Below, piece by piece: positions 8,946-17,045 of a DNA stretch of 64,000 bases (positions within the stretch are counted from its first letter, which is position 1; every line of letters starts with the position of its first letter). A program made the translations under genes and the position numbers. Source of the DNA: Carnobacterium sp. 17-4 (GTDB lineage Bacteria > Bacillota > Bacilli > Lactobacillales > Carnobacteriaceae); assembly GCF_000195575.1 (NCBI RefSeq), contig NC_015391.1:1480501-1544500 (forward strand), in the 5' to 3' direction. A model generated the notes under the pieces. The model was given only the letters and a program-made list of their open reading frames with translations, had not been told where the DNA came from and did not search any database.

Positions 8946-10022
8946 CTAACCTCTTTCATTCTCTTGTATCGTTTGAAGTTCAAATAATTGACCTTCTTTA
9001 CACCAATCTATTAATGGGATATCTTCTGGAATAACATGCGCTACAACATTTACTTTTGTATCTTTAGGTAAAGGTTGTTGAACAACTTGGATTTCTCCCA
9101 TATATCGTCCATATAGACGGTTATCTACTGTGATGCTTCCTTTTACTCGTTCTTGAGTATGCTGCGGTTCGATGTTCGGAATGGTTCTAAAACGTGCATC
9201 AGCACTGCGGATCACGTCTCTAGCAGCATCCCACCTATTTTGATGTTTTCCTATGATGACGGGTAAATAATTCGTTCCTTGTACTTCTTCAGTTGAAAAT
9301 AATAACGTTTTCTTTTTAATATAATAAAAAAATTGCAATTTTGTTCTGTCATCAATTGTTGGATCACCAATATAAACATCGTCGACTTCACACTCATTTA
9401 ATAATTCAATTGCACTAGCTAAAGGATGAACTCCACGCTGTTTTTCTAACGTTGGCAGCTGACAAAACAATGGGCCTCGTAATATTTCATTACCTGGAAC
9501 AAAAGCCATTACGTTAAATCCTAGTGATTTCAACCAGTGATTTTTACGAATAAACAACTCTTTATCTAATCCAGTTTCAGGACGTGGATAATAATTATGC
9601 CACGCTTCCATTTGTTGGAAATTTGCATTGTATTGCTTTAATTCATCGATATCTTCTTGAGTAATGGTACTCGCATTAAGAGCAACTGTCATTGAACGGC
9701 TGACTTTAGCACTAATTTGATTTGTTATATGATAGTCCATTCTTAAACCGGTAATTCCGATATCTAGCATTTCCTCAGGTCGGTCAAATGAAAACCCGAT
9801 TCTTTTCAAAGCATCTCCTGAAATATCAATCATCAATTGCATCTTTAATTCTTGTGTCCAATGACCCAGCATCTTCAAGCGTGTGACATATTGAAACGCA
9901 TCCTCTTCTGGAATATGCAGTGAAGAAAATACACCTTCAAAACCGCTGTCTTTCATTCTTTGTAGATAGTTTCTTGTTTCAGTAGTTAACTCATCTCCAA
10001 GAAAGACAGATACACCAAACAT
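8946..10022 (-). CDS. mupG: 6-phospho-N-acetylmuramidase, DUF871 family
   Basis: 358 residues from the ATG at 10022, which has a perfect AAAGGAG site 7 bases upstream; the longer frame from 10055 is unlikely. It starts MFGVSVFLGDE, as DUF871/MupG proteins do, and is a TIM-barrel with a C-terminal extra domain. In S. aureus MupG cleaves MurNAc-6-phosphate from GlcNAc after import of the disaccharide by MurP. The gene order mupG-murQ-murP-murR is the same here, which supports the role strongly. First gene of the operon, behind a good promoter at 10061-10088. Confidence 0.88.
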   Translation of the reverse strand: MFGVSVFLGDELTTETRNYLQRMKDSGFEGVFSSLHIPEEDAFQYVTRLKMLGHWTQELKMQLMIDISGDALKRIGFSFDRPEEMLDIGITGLRMDYHITNQISAKVSRSMTVALNASTITQEDIDELKQYNANFQQMEAWHNYYPRPETGLDKELFIRKNHWLKSLGFNVMAFVPGNEILRGPLFCQLPTLEKQRGVHPLASAIELLNECEVDDVYIGDPTIDDRTKLQFFYYIKKKTLLFSTEEVQGTNYLPVIIGKHQNRWDAARDVIRSADARFRTIPNIEPQHTQERVKGSITVDNRLYGRYMGEIQVVQQPLPKDTKVNVVAHVIPEDIPLIDWCKEGQLFELQTIQENERG

Positions 10023-10060
10023 AGCACCACTCCTTTGAAATCGTTTTAATGACATGACTA

Positions 10061-10088
10061 ATCATAACATGTTAAAATATAATTTCAA
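10061..10088 (-). promoter_or_regulatory. Promoter of the mupG operon
   Basis: -35 TTGAAA (10088-10083), 16-base spacer, extended -10 TGT-TATGAT (10066-10061), about 40 bases before the mupG ATG. Confidence 0.7.
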
Positions 10089-10137
10089 TAACTTTTTTCA
10101 TTTTATAAAAAAATAGACCAATTGTTATAAAACATCC

Positions 10138-10155
10138 ATTACACACTAGTGTAAT
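10138..10155. promoter_or_regulatory. Inverted repeat between the divergent mupG and phosphatase genes, possible operator
   Basis: ATTACACACTAGTGTAAT forms a 6-bp outer inverted repeat and contains the perfect palindrome ACACTAGTGT. It has no T-run, so it does not look like a terminator. It could bind MurR or another regulator; this is inference. Confidence 0.35.
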
Positions 10156-10304
10156 ATAATAATTAAAATGTATACCTTTACATTTTAATTTATAAACACT
10201 CGTTATTTCGTTAACATTCTTTCGGAAACCATCAAAATATTAAGGTTTATTATCGATTTTTTTGTGTTAAAATGAAATTATATTTTAAAAATAGGAGGAC
10301 TCAC

Positions 10305-10928
10305 ATGCAACGACTATATTTTGTACGCCATGGAATGACCGAATACAATTTAGCCGATCGCGTTCAAGGTGGAGATATTGATTCTCCTCTATTGCCGCAA
10401 AGTTTAGAGGATGCTAAAAAGACAGGGCTATGTCTGAAAGATATTGGATTTAAACACATTATTGCCAGTCCTCAAAAACGTGTTGTTGAAACGACTCGTT
10501 TGATCACTTCTCAATTTGAGCAAGATTTCATTATTCAATACACAGATGATTTAAAAGAATTTGGCTACGGATCGTGGGAAGGGGCTTTTATTCCACACTG
10601 GAGTGAAACTTCTCCTGACAGCTTTTACCATTTGCGTCATCGTCCTGATTTGTATGACCCGAGTGAATTTAATGGCGAGACTTATCCTGAATTAATTGCT
10701 AGAGGCAGCAAAGCGATCCATCGTTCAATTGAACAGTTTCCTCATAAAGATTTATTATTTGTTGGACATAGCATCACATGGACAACGACCCTTTTGTCAC
10801 TGATTGGAATGGATTTAAGAGACCTTCGTTCACAAGAACCATTAGCGAATACCAGCATCACTGAGTTAGGCTACGCTAATGGTCAATTTACTTTAAATGC
10901 ATGGAACCAAACAGATCATTTAGTGTAA
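10305..10928 (+). CDS. Histidine phosphatase family protein (phosphoglycerate mutase-like)
   Basis: 207 residues from the ATG at 10305, which follows AGGAGGAC; an upstream in-frame ATG at 10272 lacks a site. The start LYFVRHGMTEYN contains the RHG catalytic histidine motif. The second histidine is in LFVGHSITW near residue 162. Such proteins are cytoplasmic phosphatases or mutases on small phosphorylated molecules; the substrate is not readable. It is divergent from mupG and is a single-gene unit ending in the terminator at 11110-11166. Confidence 0.85.
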   Translation: MQRLYFVRHGMTEYNLADRVQGGDIDSPLLPQSLEDAKKTGLCLKDIGFKHIIASPQKRVVETTRLITSQFEQDFIIQYTDDLKEFGYGSWEGAFIPHWSETSPDSFYHLRHRPDLYDPSEFNGETYPELIARGSKAIHRSIEQFPHKDLLFVGHSITWTTTLLSLIGMDLRDLRSQEPLANTSITELGYANGQFTLNAWNQTDHLV

Positions 10929-10975
10929 CCTAGCTGAGTGCTTCAAATAATGATGAAATGGATTCTAATTGCAGC

Positions 10976-11070
10976 AATTGGACAAACTTATGGACAATTC
11001 ACCTTTATTTGTCCATAAACTAGAAGAAATGGACAAACTATTCCTAATTCTCTTTTATTTGTCCAAAAAT
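10976..11070. repeat. Intergenic tandem pair of ~51-bp units with GGACAAA / TTTGTCC arms
   Basis: GGACAAACT occurs at 10980 and again at 11031 (51 bases apart), and TTTATTTGTCC ends at 11014 and 11064 (50 apart). Each unit is itself an inverted repeat, GGACAAA...TTTGTCC. It is noncoding and lies between the phosphatase gene and its terminator. A related pair lies near 30070. Confidence 0.6.
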
Positions 11071-11109
11071 AAATTAAACACATTAATTCTTTACTATAAT
11101 CTACCCATA

Positions 11110-11166
11110 TAAAAAACACCTGAAAATAAAGGCAGCTACTCAGCTACTTTATTTTCAGGTGTTTTT
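11110..11166. terminator. Bidirectional terminator between the phosphatase and VanZ-like genes
   Basis: Stem AAAAACACCTGAAAATAAA / TTTATTTTCAGGTGTTTTT with a 17-base loop. It serves the plus-strand phosphatase gene. On the minus strand it overlaps the last codons of the VanZ-like gene (stop at 11136). Confidence 0.85.
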
Positions 11167-11768
11167 CTGTTTAATGCTTTTTTAGAGATGAATTTAATGA
11201 ATGTCATTTGCAAAAGAATGCCCAATCCTGCTCCACAGCTATCAATAACCACATCGCTTAATTGTCCACCTCGACCGGGTACCACCAATTGATGGATTTC
11301 ATCTGAAAAAGCGTAAGCAACACATATGAGCAAACCAACTGCTACTGCCTTGAATCCTATTATTCCAGTACTGTTCAATGCGTATTTTACTAATACCCCT
11401 AGAATCAGATAGATAAAAAAATGAGCATTTTTTCGGATAAAGTGATGTAAATCTGGCGGAACAAGTGCATGCCTTACTCCAATAGATAAACTATACAGCA
11501 GATACCCTACAAGGAAAATCAGCAAAAGTTCTTTTGTTCCAATCGTTACTCCGCGATTTTTTAATTTAACTATGACAAATCCGGCTAAACCAATCACTAC
11601 GATTACTTGAGTTACCTTAATAATTTGTATACTGATTCCTAAAACCGTATGACTTAGATCCCAAGATTGCTGTTGAACTTGATGTGAAAAATAAAAGATC
11701 AATCCCATCCAAAATACAACCATTAGCCATGGAAAAATTTTTATAGGTCTTTTGTTTGCAATATCCAT
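11136..11768 (-). CDS. VanZ-like membrane protein
   Basis: About 210 residues with five predicted membrane segments. The VanZ-family signature is present: FYFSHQ near residue 26, RKNAHFFIYLILG near residue 112 and SDEIHQLVVPGRGG near residue 155. VanZ-like proteins sit in the cytoplasmic membrane; some raise teicoplanin resistance, but most have no proven role. The ATG at 11768 follows AAAGGG; a GTG two codons earlier is less well placed. It appears to be a single gene with no resistance genes nearby, so a glycopeptide role should not be assumed. Confidence 0.8.
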   Translation of the reverse strand: MDIANKRPIKIFPWLMVVFWMGLIFYFSHQVQQQSWDLSHTVLGISIQIIKVTQVIVVIGLAGFVIVKLKNRGVTIGTKELLLIFLVGYLLYSLSIGVRHALVPPDLHHFIRKNAHFFIYLILGVLVKYALNSTGIIGFKAVAVGLLICVAYAFSDEIHQLVVPGRGGQLSDVVIDSCGAGLGILLQMTFIKFISKKALNRKTPENKVAE

Positions 11769-11867
11769 TTTCACACACCCTTTATGTGCAACTTCTATTT
11801 AATATGATTTTTCAAGTATACAGATATTATCTATTCAATTCAATTAATTGCAAATATTTGTCTGTAA

Positions 11868-11905
11868 CCACAAAAAAAAAGAATTGAAATTCCTCAATTC
11901 TTTTT
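11868..11905 (-). terminator. Terminator at the end of the beta-glucan operon
   Basis: AAAGAATTGAGGAATTTCAATTCTTT followed by a T-run on the minus strand. It overlaps the last codons of the esterase gene (stop at 11894). Confidence 0.75.
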
Positions 11906-12655
11906 TTGTTCTAAATTTTCTTGAATCCATTTCAATACACTTTGTATTTCTTGATCCCAAAATTCCCAATTGTGGTCTCCTTGCTTTTCAATAAATGTAT
12001 ATTCGATAGCATTTTCTTGAAGAGCCTCTTTAAATTTCAGATTATCTGCATAGAGAGAATCTTCCGTGCCACAAATTTGTAAAATTGACGGTTGAATGGT
12101 TTCTCTTTTTACTTGCTTTAACAAGGCATATAAATCATTTTGTGATCCTATAAATAGTTCTTTTGATCCAAATATTGGTTTAAAAAGCTTATCTCTGTTT
12201 GGATCATCTTGCCATATTCTATAAGGATCTACGGCAGCTGACAAAGCAGCAATTCCTGCTACTTCGTTAGGATACATAAGCCCCCATTTCATCGCACCGT
12301 ATCCACCCATTGATAGGCCAGCAACAAATGTTTCTTCACTTTTATGAGAGATATTAAATAAATTTTTCATTTTATTTGGGAATTCTTTTGTTAAAAAACT
12401 CCAGTAATTTGCACCCATATGCATATCTGTATAGTAGCTTACATGAACTTGAGGCATAAAAATAGCCAAGTTATACTCCGCTGCATAACGTGCTATTGAT
12501 GACTGATAAAGCCAGCTGGAATCATCGTCTGATAACCCATGCAAGAGATACAAAACCGGATAAGGTCCTTTTCGTTCCTCTGGAAAAATCGCTTTATAAG
12601 AAATCGTAAATCCTAATTCTAAAGAATTGATTTGACCTGAAATAACACTCATCAT
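11894..12655 (-). CDS. Alpha/beta-hydrolase esterase (tributyrin esterase/EstA type)
   Basis: About 253 residues. It has the oxyanion stretch YLLHGLSDDDSSW near residue 37, the nucleophile elbow GLSMGGYGAMKW near residue 113, and C-terminal GDHNWEFWD with the likely catalytic histidine. This places it with S-formylglutathione hydrolase/EstA-type esterases. GGGAGG precedes an ATG-ATG pair at 12655/12652; either could be the start. It is the last gene of the beta-1,2-glucan-type operon. It may remove acyl decorations from imported oligosaccharides, but that is inference. Confidence 0.82.
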   Translation of the reverse strand: MMSVISGQINSLELGFTISYKAIFPEERKGPYPVLYLLHGLSDDDSSWLYQSSIARYAAEYNLAIFMPQVHVSYYTDMHMGANYWSFLTKEFPNKMKNLFNISHKSEETFVAGLSMGGYGAMKWGLMYPNEVAGIAALSAAVDPYRIWQDDPNRDKLFKPIFGSKELFIGSQNDLYALLKQVKRETIQPSILQICGTEDSLYADNLKFKEALQENAIEYTFIEKQGDHNWEFWDQEIQSVLKWIQENLEQKKN

Positions 12656-12670
12656 TATACCTCCCATCAT

Positions 12671-13624
12671 TTAGTAAGATTGGCTTTTCACTAATGTTGT
12701 TTTTAGAACCTGATTTTCGACTGACTCATCTTTTATCAAATTAATTAATGATTGAGCTGCAATAGAACCCCATTTATGCTTAGAATAAGCAATGCTTGCT
12801 AATCTTGGTATCATATATTTGCTGACCAGCAAGTTATCAAATCCAATTAAACGAATATCTTTTCCAATTTTTAAATTAGTCTTTTTAAAATAATTGTATA
12901 TTCCAATAGCCATCTCATCATTAAATGAAAATACAGAAACTTTTTCAGTCCATTTATTATGAATGATTTTTCCAATTCTCTGTCCCGAAACTTCAGAAAA
13001 ATCGCCTTCTATTATTTCATAAGGCTGATTGCTTTCAGAGAGCTTCTCAATTGCTGCTTCTAAACGCTCATGATTATCGAATGAATCAGGTGGGCCGGTA
13101 ATTAAATAGACAAGAGAATCAGGATTTTTTACTAATTCTTCAATCGCCATTTTAGCTCCATGACGATTATCAACTAACACCCTACGAATATTTTCATGCT
13201 CAATTTTCCGATCCATTACTACTATTTTATGCCCTCGATCAGCGTAATCAATCAACTCTTCATCTGGAAAACCAGTATCTAAAATAATGGCGCCGTCAAT
13301 CATTCGTTCTGGTAAAAACAAACGAGAACGGTCTCCTGAACAAACAATCATATCGTAGTTGTTTTCTTTTGCCGTACTCATGATTCCTTCTAATAAATCT
13401 CCATAGAAAGTCCCACCATAAGTTGCCAGATAGACCCCAATGATTTGGGTTTCTTTTTTTCGAAGATTCCGACCAGCCCTATTCGGAATATAATTTAATT
13501 CTTCAGCTATTTTTACAATTTTAGCTCTTGTTTTTTCAGTTACCTTAGAACTCCCATTTAGAGCATAAGACACTGTTGAAATGGAGACATTTGCTACTTT
13601 AGCGATATCTTTTATTCCTACCAT
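12671..13624 (-). CDS. LacI-family repressor of the beta-glucooligosaccharide operon
   Basis: 317 residues with an N-terminal LacI helix-turn-helix (IKDIAKVANVSISTVSYALNGS) and a periplasmic-binding-like sugar domain. The C terminus is short of the usual length by some 15-20 residues but ends cleanly. It lies between the phosphorylase and esterase genes in the same operon. Palindromes with central CG around the operon promoter (22402-22458) are its likely operators, giving autoregulated control by an oligosaccharide. Sequence evidence for the family is strong; the ligand is inferred from neighbours. Confidence 0.88.
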   Translation of the reverse strand: MVGIKDIAKVANVSISTVSYALNGSSKVTEKTRAKIVKIAEELNYIPNRAGRNLRKKETQIIGVYLATYGGTFYGDLLEGIMSTAKENNYDMIVCSGDRSRLFLPERMIDGAIILDTGFPDEELIDYADRGHKIVVMDRKIEHENIRRVLVDNRHGAKMAIEELVKNPDSLVYLITGPPDSFDNHERLEAAIEKLSESNQPYEIIEGDFSEVSGQRIGKIIHNKWTEKVSVFSFNDEMAIGIYNYFKKTNLKIGKDIRLIGFDNLLVSKYMIPRLASIAYSKHKWGSIAAQSLINLIKDESVENQVLKTTLVKSQSY

Positions 13625-13671
13625 TTCTTTTCCCTACTCTCCTACCCTTTTATTCTTTAATAATATCAAGC

Positions 13672-13703
13672 ATCCAACAAAAAGACTAGTCTTTTTGTTG
13701 GAT
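13672..13703. repeat. Perfect 32-bp palindrome centred on the phosphorylase stop codon
   Basis: The half-site ATCCAACAAAAAGACT is followed directly by its reverse complement. The TAG stop of the phosphorylase gene is in the centre. In RNA it would form a very stable hairpin between the phosphorylase and lacI coding regions; see findings. Confidence 0.85.
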
Positions 13704-16700
13704 ATAAATATCAATGCGATTATTCTTTATTTTTAAGTGTTTCTCAACTTCTTCTTTTTCTAACACCAATCCTCCAGAACGATATCTATTTGAATAGTCC
13801 TTTGTATGAATTTTTTTCTGATTTACCTCTACGTACGGTGTTTTATTATTCATATGGTAGTGGAATTTTACAGGCTTATTGTAAATTTCAAATGTAACCT
13901 CTAATCCATTTAACGAATCAGGCAAAATAGGATCAATTGTCAAATTAGCCTCTGTTGCACGAATACCTAGAATATTCGCAATCAATTGATTCATATAAAT
14001 TCCCGGACCACTTGAATAAATACGCCAGCCTCCTTTAACTTCCACTTCTCCATTTTTAAGCTTATTAAAGTTCTCAGCTGCTTCATAACGAGTCTTGAAG
14101 TCTCCATCAGAACTACTGAAGTAAGCATTGCTTTGACGCAATTGAGCGTTAGGTACGACCTTTTTAATATTAATAGGGTTCACAATCGACAATGCATTCC
14201 AAGCTTCATTTCGTTTACCGATCTTCGCCATAGCTTCAGCAAACCGGATGTGAGCATGAACATATTGTAGCCCTACTTCCCTTCCAAAGTTCGCAGCTTG
14301 TTCAGCCCGTTTGAAATACGTGCTGACACCTCCTTCATAGCGTGCAGGTTCACTCATAAGACGTACACCATCTGGATAACTCAACTCCTTTTTAATCAAT
14401 TGATAATGCTGTTCAGCTTCTTCAGGAGTGAACAGTTCAGCAATCATAGACTGCTGCATTGGTAATAAGCGATAATTTATGCCTGTTCTTGTATCAGTTG
14501 GATGAATCATAAGTTCAATTTTATTTGGATCTTCCATAAATACAAAACCAGGAATCACATCTGTTGAAAGCATATATTCTTTATAATCTGCTTCAAGAGA
14601 TTGATACATTTCTTTCAACTTATCAGAAAATTCTTGATTGTATGAATTTAAAACTTCAGCTAACTGTTTCAACGATTGATACATCAATGCAACCGTCCAA
14701 CTGCTGGCCATATGGCTCTTCAAACGAGAATCGTATGGCTGCAGTGTGTCATCCCAATCTCCATCCCCGTAACCAGGTAAATTCGTTCCCTCTAATAAAT
14801 GGTTTTGGATGTAGTCGATCGCCTTAACAATATGTTCAAATACGGTAGCCGTTTGTTCGGTTTTATCAAACGTTTCGCGATTGGTATAAACGATTAGTTC
14901 ATCTAAAAAGGCATAGTCATTTGAGGCCATTAGATAATCTCCCATCACTTTAAGCGGCCAGACAATAATATCACCATGACTTTCTTCCGCTTTCAAGTGA
15001 GTGTAACGATCAAACATAAACCATTGCGGCCAGTTTCCATCATCAGCGAATTGGTTCGCAAATAAAATCCGTAATATCTCTTTAATACTGGTATAATTTT
15101 GCGTCGCCATGAAATATTCTGTTGGACCTTGCATAACATCCCTGGTCCCCCAAGCAGCTCCACCATATTGTTCTAATCCATGAGGCACTAGATAATGAAC
15201 CAGCATATTATGCGTATACCACCAAGCAAGTATATTTACCCTATCCAATGCCTGATTTTCAGAATCAATCGATAATTCAAAGCCATTCATCACTTTTCTA
15301 AAATGATGTGTATATTTTGTAACTTCCTCTTGAAAAGATCGTTTAATGAATTTACTGTTTTCATTTTCTAGACTGCCTTGAATCGCAACTGTAAAGTGAG
15401 AGGTTTCATTCATCTCCAATACAACTAACGGACTCACAGTCGCTGTTCCATTCTCCAAGAAAAAACGCTCATCCGTAAGTGAGAAATTCACATCTTCAAT
15501 GGTCATAGTGTAATTCAATTCTGGATAAAGTTCAGACATAGTCGATTGCTTTTCAGAACAAAACTGTAGTTGATTTCCTTTTTTTGATAGCGAATAAGGC
15601 ACTGTATTTTCAACTTCATTCATCGTTACTTGGTTAGTCAAAGCAAATCTGTACTCTTTACCTTTTTCACTTTCAACTTCTAAAAAGAGTTCAGGCCCTT
15701 CAATAGTTGTATAATTTCTAATTTTTAATACATCATCTTTAATTTTGTAGTACCACATGGCATAATTAAATCCCATTTCAAATGCACTTGGCATAGTTAA
15801 GAGAGAAAATACGCCTTCTATTTCTACATACAATCTTTGTCCAGCAGTTTTAGCAATGTTCAATCCATTCCGCACATTACTAATAAATTTATTATTAGAT
15901 GTATTTCCCAAAACTACTTGAGAGTTGAAGACGCCATACATATATGCAGTTGTTGTCAACACAGGTTCATCAACGGATAATTGAGCACCACTAATTATAA
16001 TATGTCCATGAGGCCGTTCCATCATTTCTTCTTTTTCTTTTAACACAATATGGGCTTTCTCTTGAGTGAAAAAGGATAATAATTTTCCTGATTCATATTC
16101 TTCTTCTAATCGTTCTGGAAAATAGCTTTCAATTTCTGTCTTTGAAAAAGTCTGAGTCTTTACGGGCTCTCCGATAGTAACGATTTTTTTTACTGTTTCT
16201 ACATTTATAAACACATCTTCCGTTTGCCTAGCTTTTTCCCAAAATTCATGAATTGTTTTTAATGCTACTGGATCTGTAATGGATTCTGGATGATCAAAAG
16301 CTGCATAACCGTAAAACACAATGGACTCCTTCCCTTTTAGTTCAAGTTGTTCTGATTGTAACGCACTATAAGCCATTTCATACTGATAGACTTCATTTAC
16401 TAAATGCTTTTGAGTCAAAATGGCAGGTTCGTTTGTTATTTTATAGCTTTTGCCAAAAAACTGAAAACCATCTGTTGAATAGCCAACTGTTTTGCTTAAC
16501 GCACCTTGTTGCAGATAAGGATAATTGCCTCTACTTTGTGCTTGATTTTGACGGCTACAAATCGTATAGCCATTTTCTTCAGATTCAGTTACTACATGAT
16601 CAAGATATTGAGAATTATAAGCCTCATTAGACTGAACTGTTCCTTTGTCAGCTACACCAAGATCTTGACCGTAAATAATATCTACGGTGACATTTTGACC

Positions 16701-17027
16701 TTCTACTTCAACTTCCCAAAACCAGGATTGACCGGTTAAAGAGAATGTAACGCTATAAGTAATGTTTTCCCAGATTCCGTTCCAACGAAGCTTATTTTCA
16801 GCTTGTGAAAGCTGGCTTGAAGATTGCAGCCCAATCAAGGGTGTACAAGTTATTTTTCCCGCTTCAAATTTACGCAAATATAAATTCATAATAGAATCAT
16901 CTAGTGCTCCGAGATTTAACTGATTCAACATGATTCCATTTGCATTCAGTTCAAATAAATCACCACTCATTTTAAACTGAGCGGTTAATTCACCTTCATT
17001 CAAATTAATCAATTGATTTTTCGTCAT
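13686..17027 (-). CDS. 1,2-beta-oligoglucan phosphorylase-type glycoside phosphorylase (GH94-like)
   Basis: 1113 residues from the ATG at 17027, which has GAGGG 6 bases upstream. Large N-terminal beta-sandwich regions are followed by an (alpha/alpha)6 barrel. The barrel carries GAAWGTRDVMQGPTEY near residue 620 and PGYGDGDWDDTLQPYD near residue 755; the latter motif holds the general acid Asp in this clan. The size and gene context equal the sophorose/1,2-beta-oligoglucan phosphorylase of Listeria innocua. It would split beta-1,2-glucans with phosphate to give glucose-1-phosphate. It has no signal peptide, so it acts on imported oligosaccharides. Cellobiose phosphorylases are shorter, which argues against that alternative. 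Confidence 0.85.
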   Translation of the reverse strand: MTKNQLINLNEGELTAQFKMSGDLFELNANGIMLNQLNLGALDDSIMNLYLRKFEAGKITCTPLIGLQSSSQLSQAENKLRWNGIWENITYSVTFSLTGQSWFWEVEVEGQNVTVDIIYGQDLGVADKGTVQSNEAYNSQYLDHVVTESEENGYTICSRQNQAQSRGNYPYLQQGALSKTVGYSTDGFQFFGKSYKITNEPAILTQKHLVNEVYQYEMAYSALQSEQLELKGKESIVFYGYAAFDHPESITDPVALKTIHEFWEKARQTEDVFINVETVKKIVTIGEPVKTQTFSKTEIESYFPERLEEEYESGKLLSFFTQEKAHIVLKEKEEMMERPHGHIIISGAQLSVDEPVLTTTAYMYGVFNSQVVLGNTSNNKFISNVRNGLNIAKTAGQRLYVEIEGVFSLLTMPSAFEMGFNYAMWYYKIKDDVLKIRNYTTIEGPELFLEVESEKGKEYRFALTNQVTMNEVENTVPYSLSKKGNQLQFCSEKQSTMSELYPELNYTMTIEDVNFSLTDERFFLENGTATVSPLVVLEMNETSHFTVAIQGSLENENSKFIKRSFQEEVTKYTHHFRKVMNGFELSIDSENQALDRVNILAWWYTHNMLVHYLVPHGLEQYGGAAWGTRDVMQGPTEYFMATQNYTSIKEILRILFANQFADDGNWPQWFMFDRYTHLKAEESHGDIIVWPLKVMGDYLMASNDYAFLDELIVYTNRETFDKTEQTATVFEHIVKAIDYIQNHLLEGTNLPGYGDGDWDDTLQPYDSRLKSHMASSWTVALMYQSLKQLAEVLNSYNQEFSDKLKEMYQSLEADYKEYMLSTDVIPGFVFMEDPNKIELMIHPTDTRTGINYRLLPMQQSMIAELFTPEEAEQHYQLIKKELSYPDGVRLMSEPARYEGGVSTYFKRAEQAANFGREVGLQYVHAHIRFAEAMAKIGKRNEAWNALSIVNPINIKKVVPNAQLRQSNAYFSSSDGDFKTRYEAAENFNKLKNGEVEVKGGWRIYSSGPGIYMNQLIANILGIRATEANLTIDPILPDSLNGLEVTFEIYNKPVKFHYHMNNKTPYVEVNQKKIHTKDYSNRYRSGGLVLEKEEVEKHLKIKNNRIDIYIQQKD

Positions 17028-17045
17028 ATTATCCCTCATTTTTAC

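Noticed and set aside
10138-10155. Terminator between mupG and the phosphatase gene
   Set aside because: The genes diverge here, so no terminator is expected, and there is no T-run; kept as a possible operator.
11136-11768. Glycopeptide resistance gene vanZ
   Set aside because: The family is broad and no vanHAXY or vanRS genes are present, so resistance is not supported.
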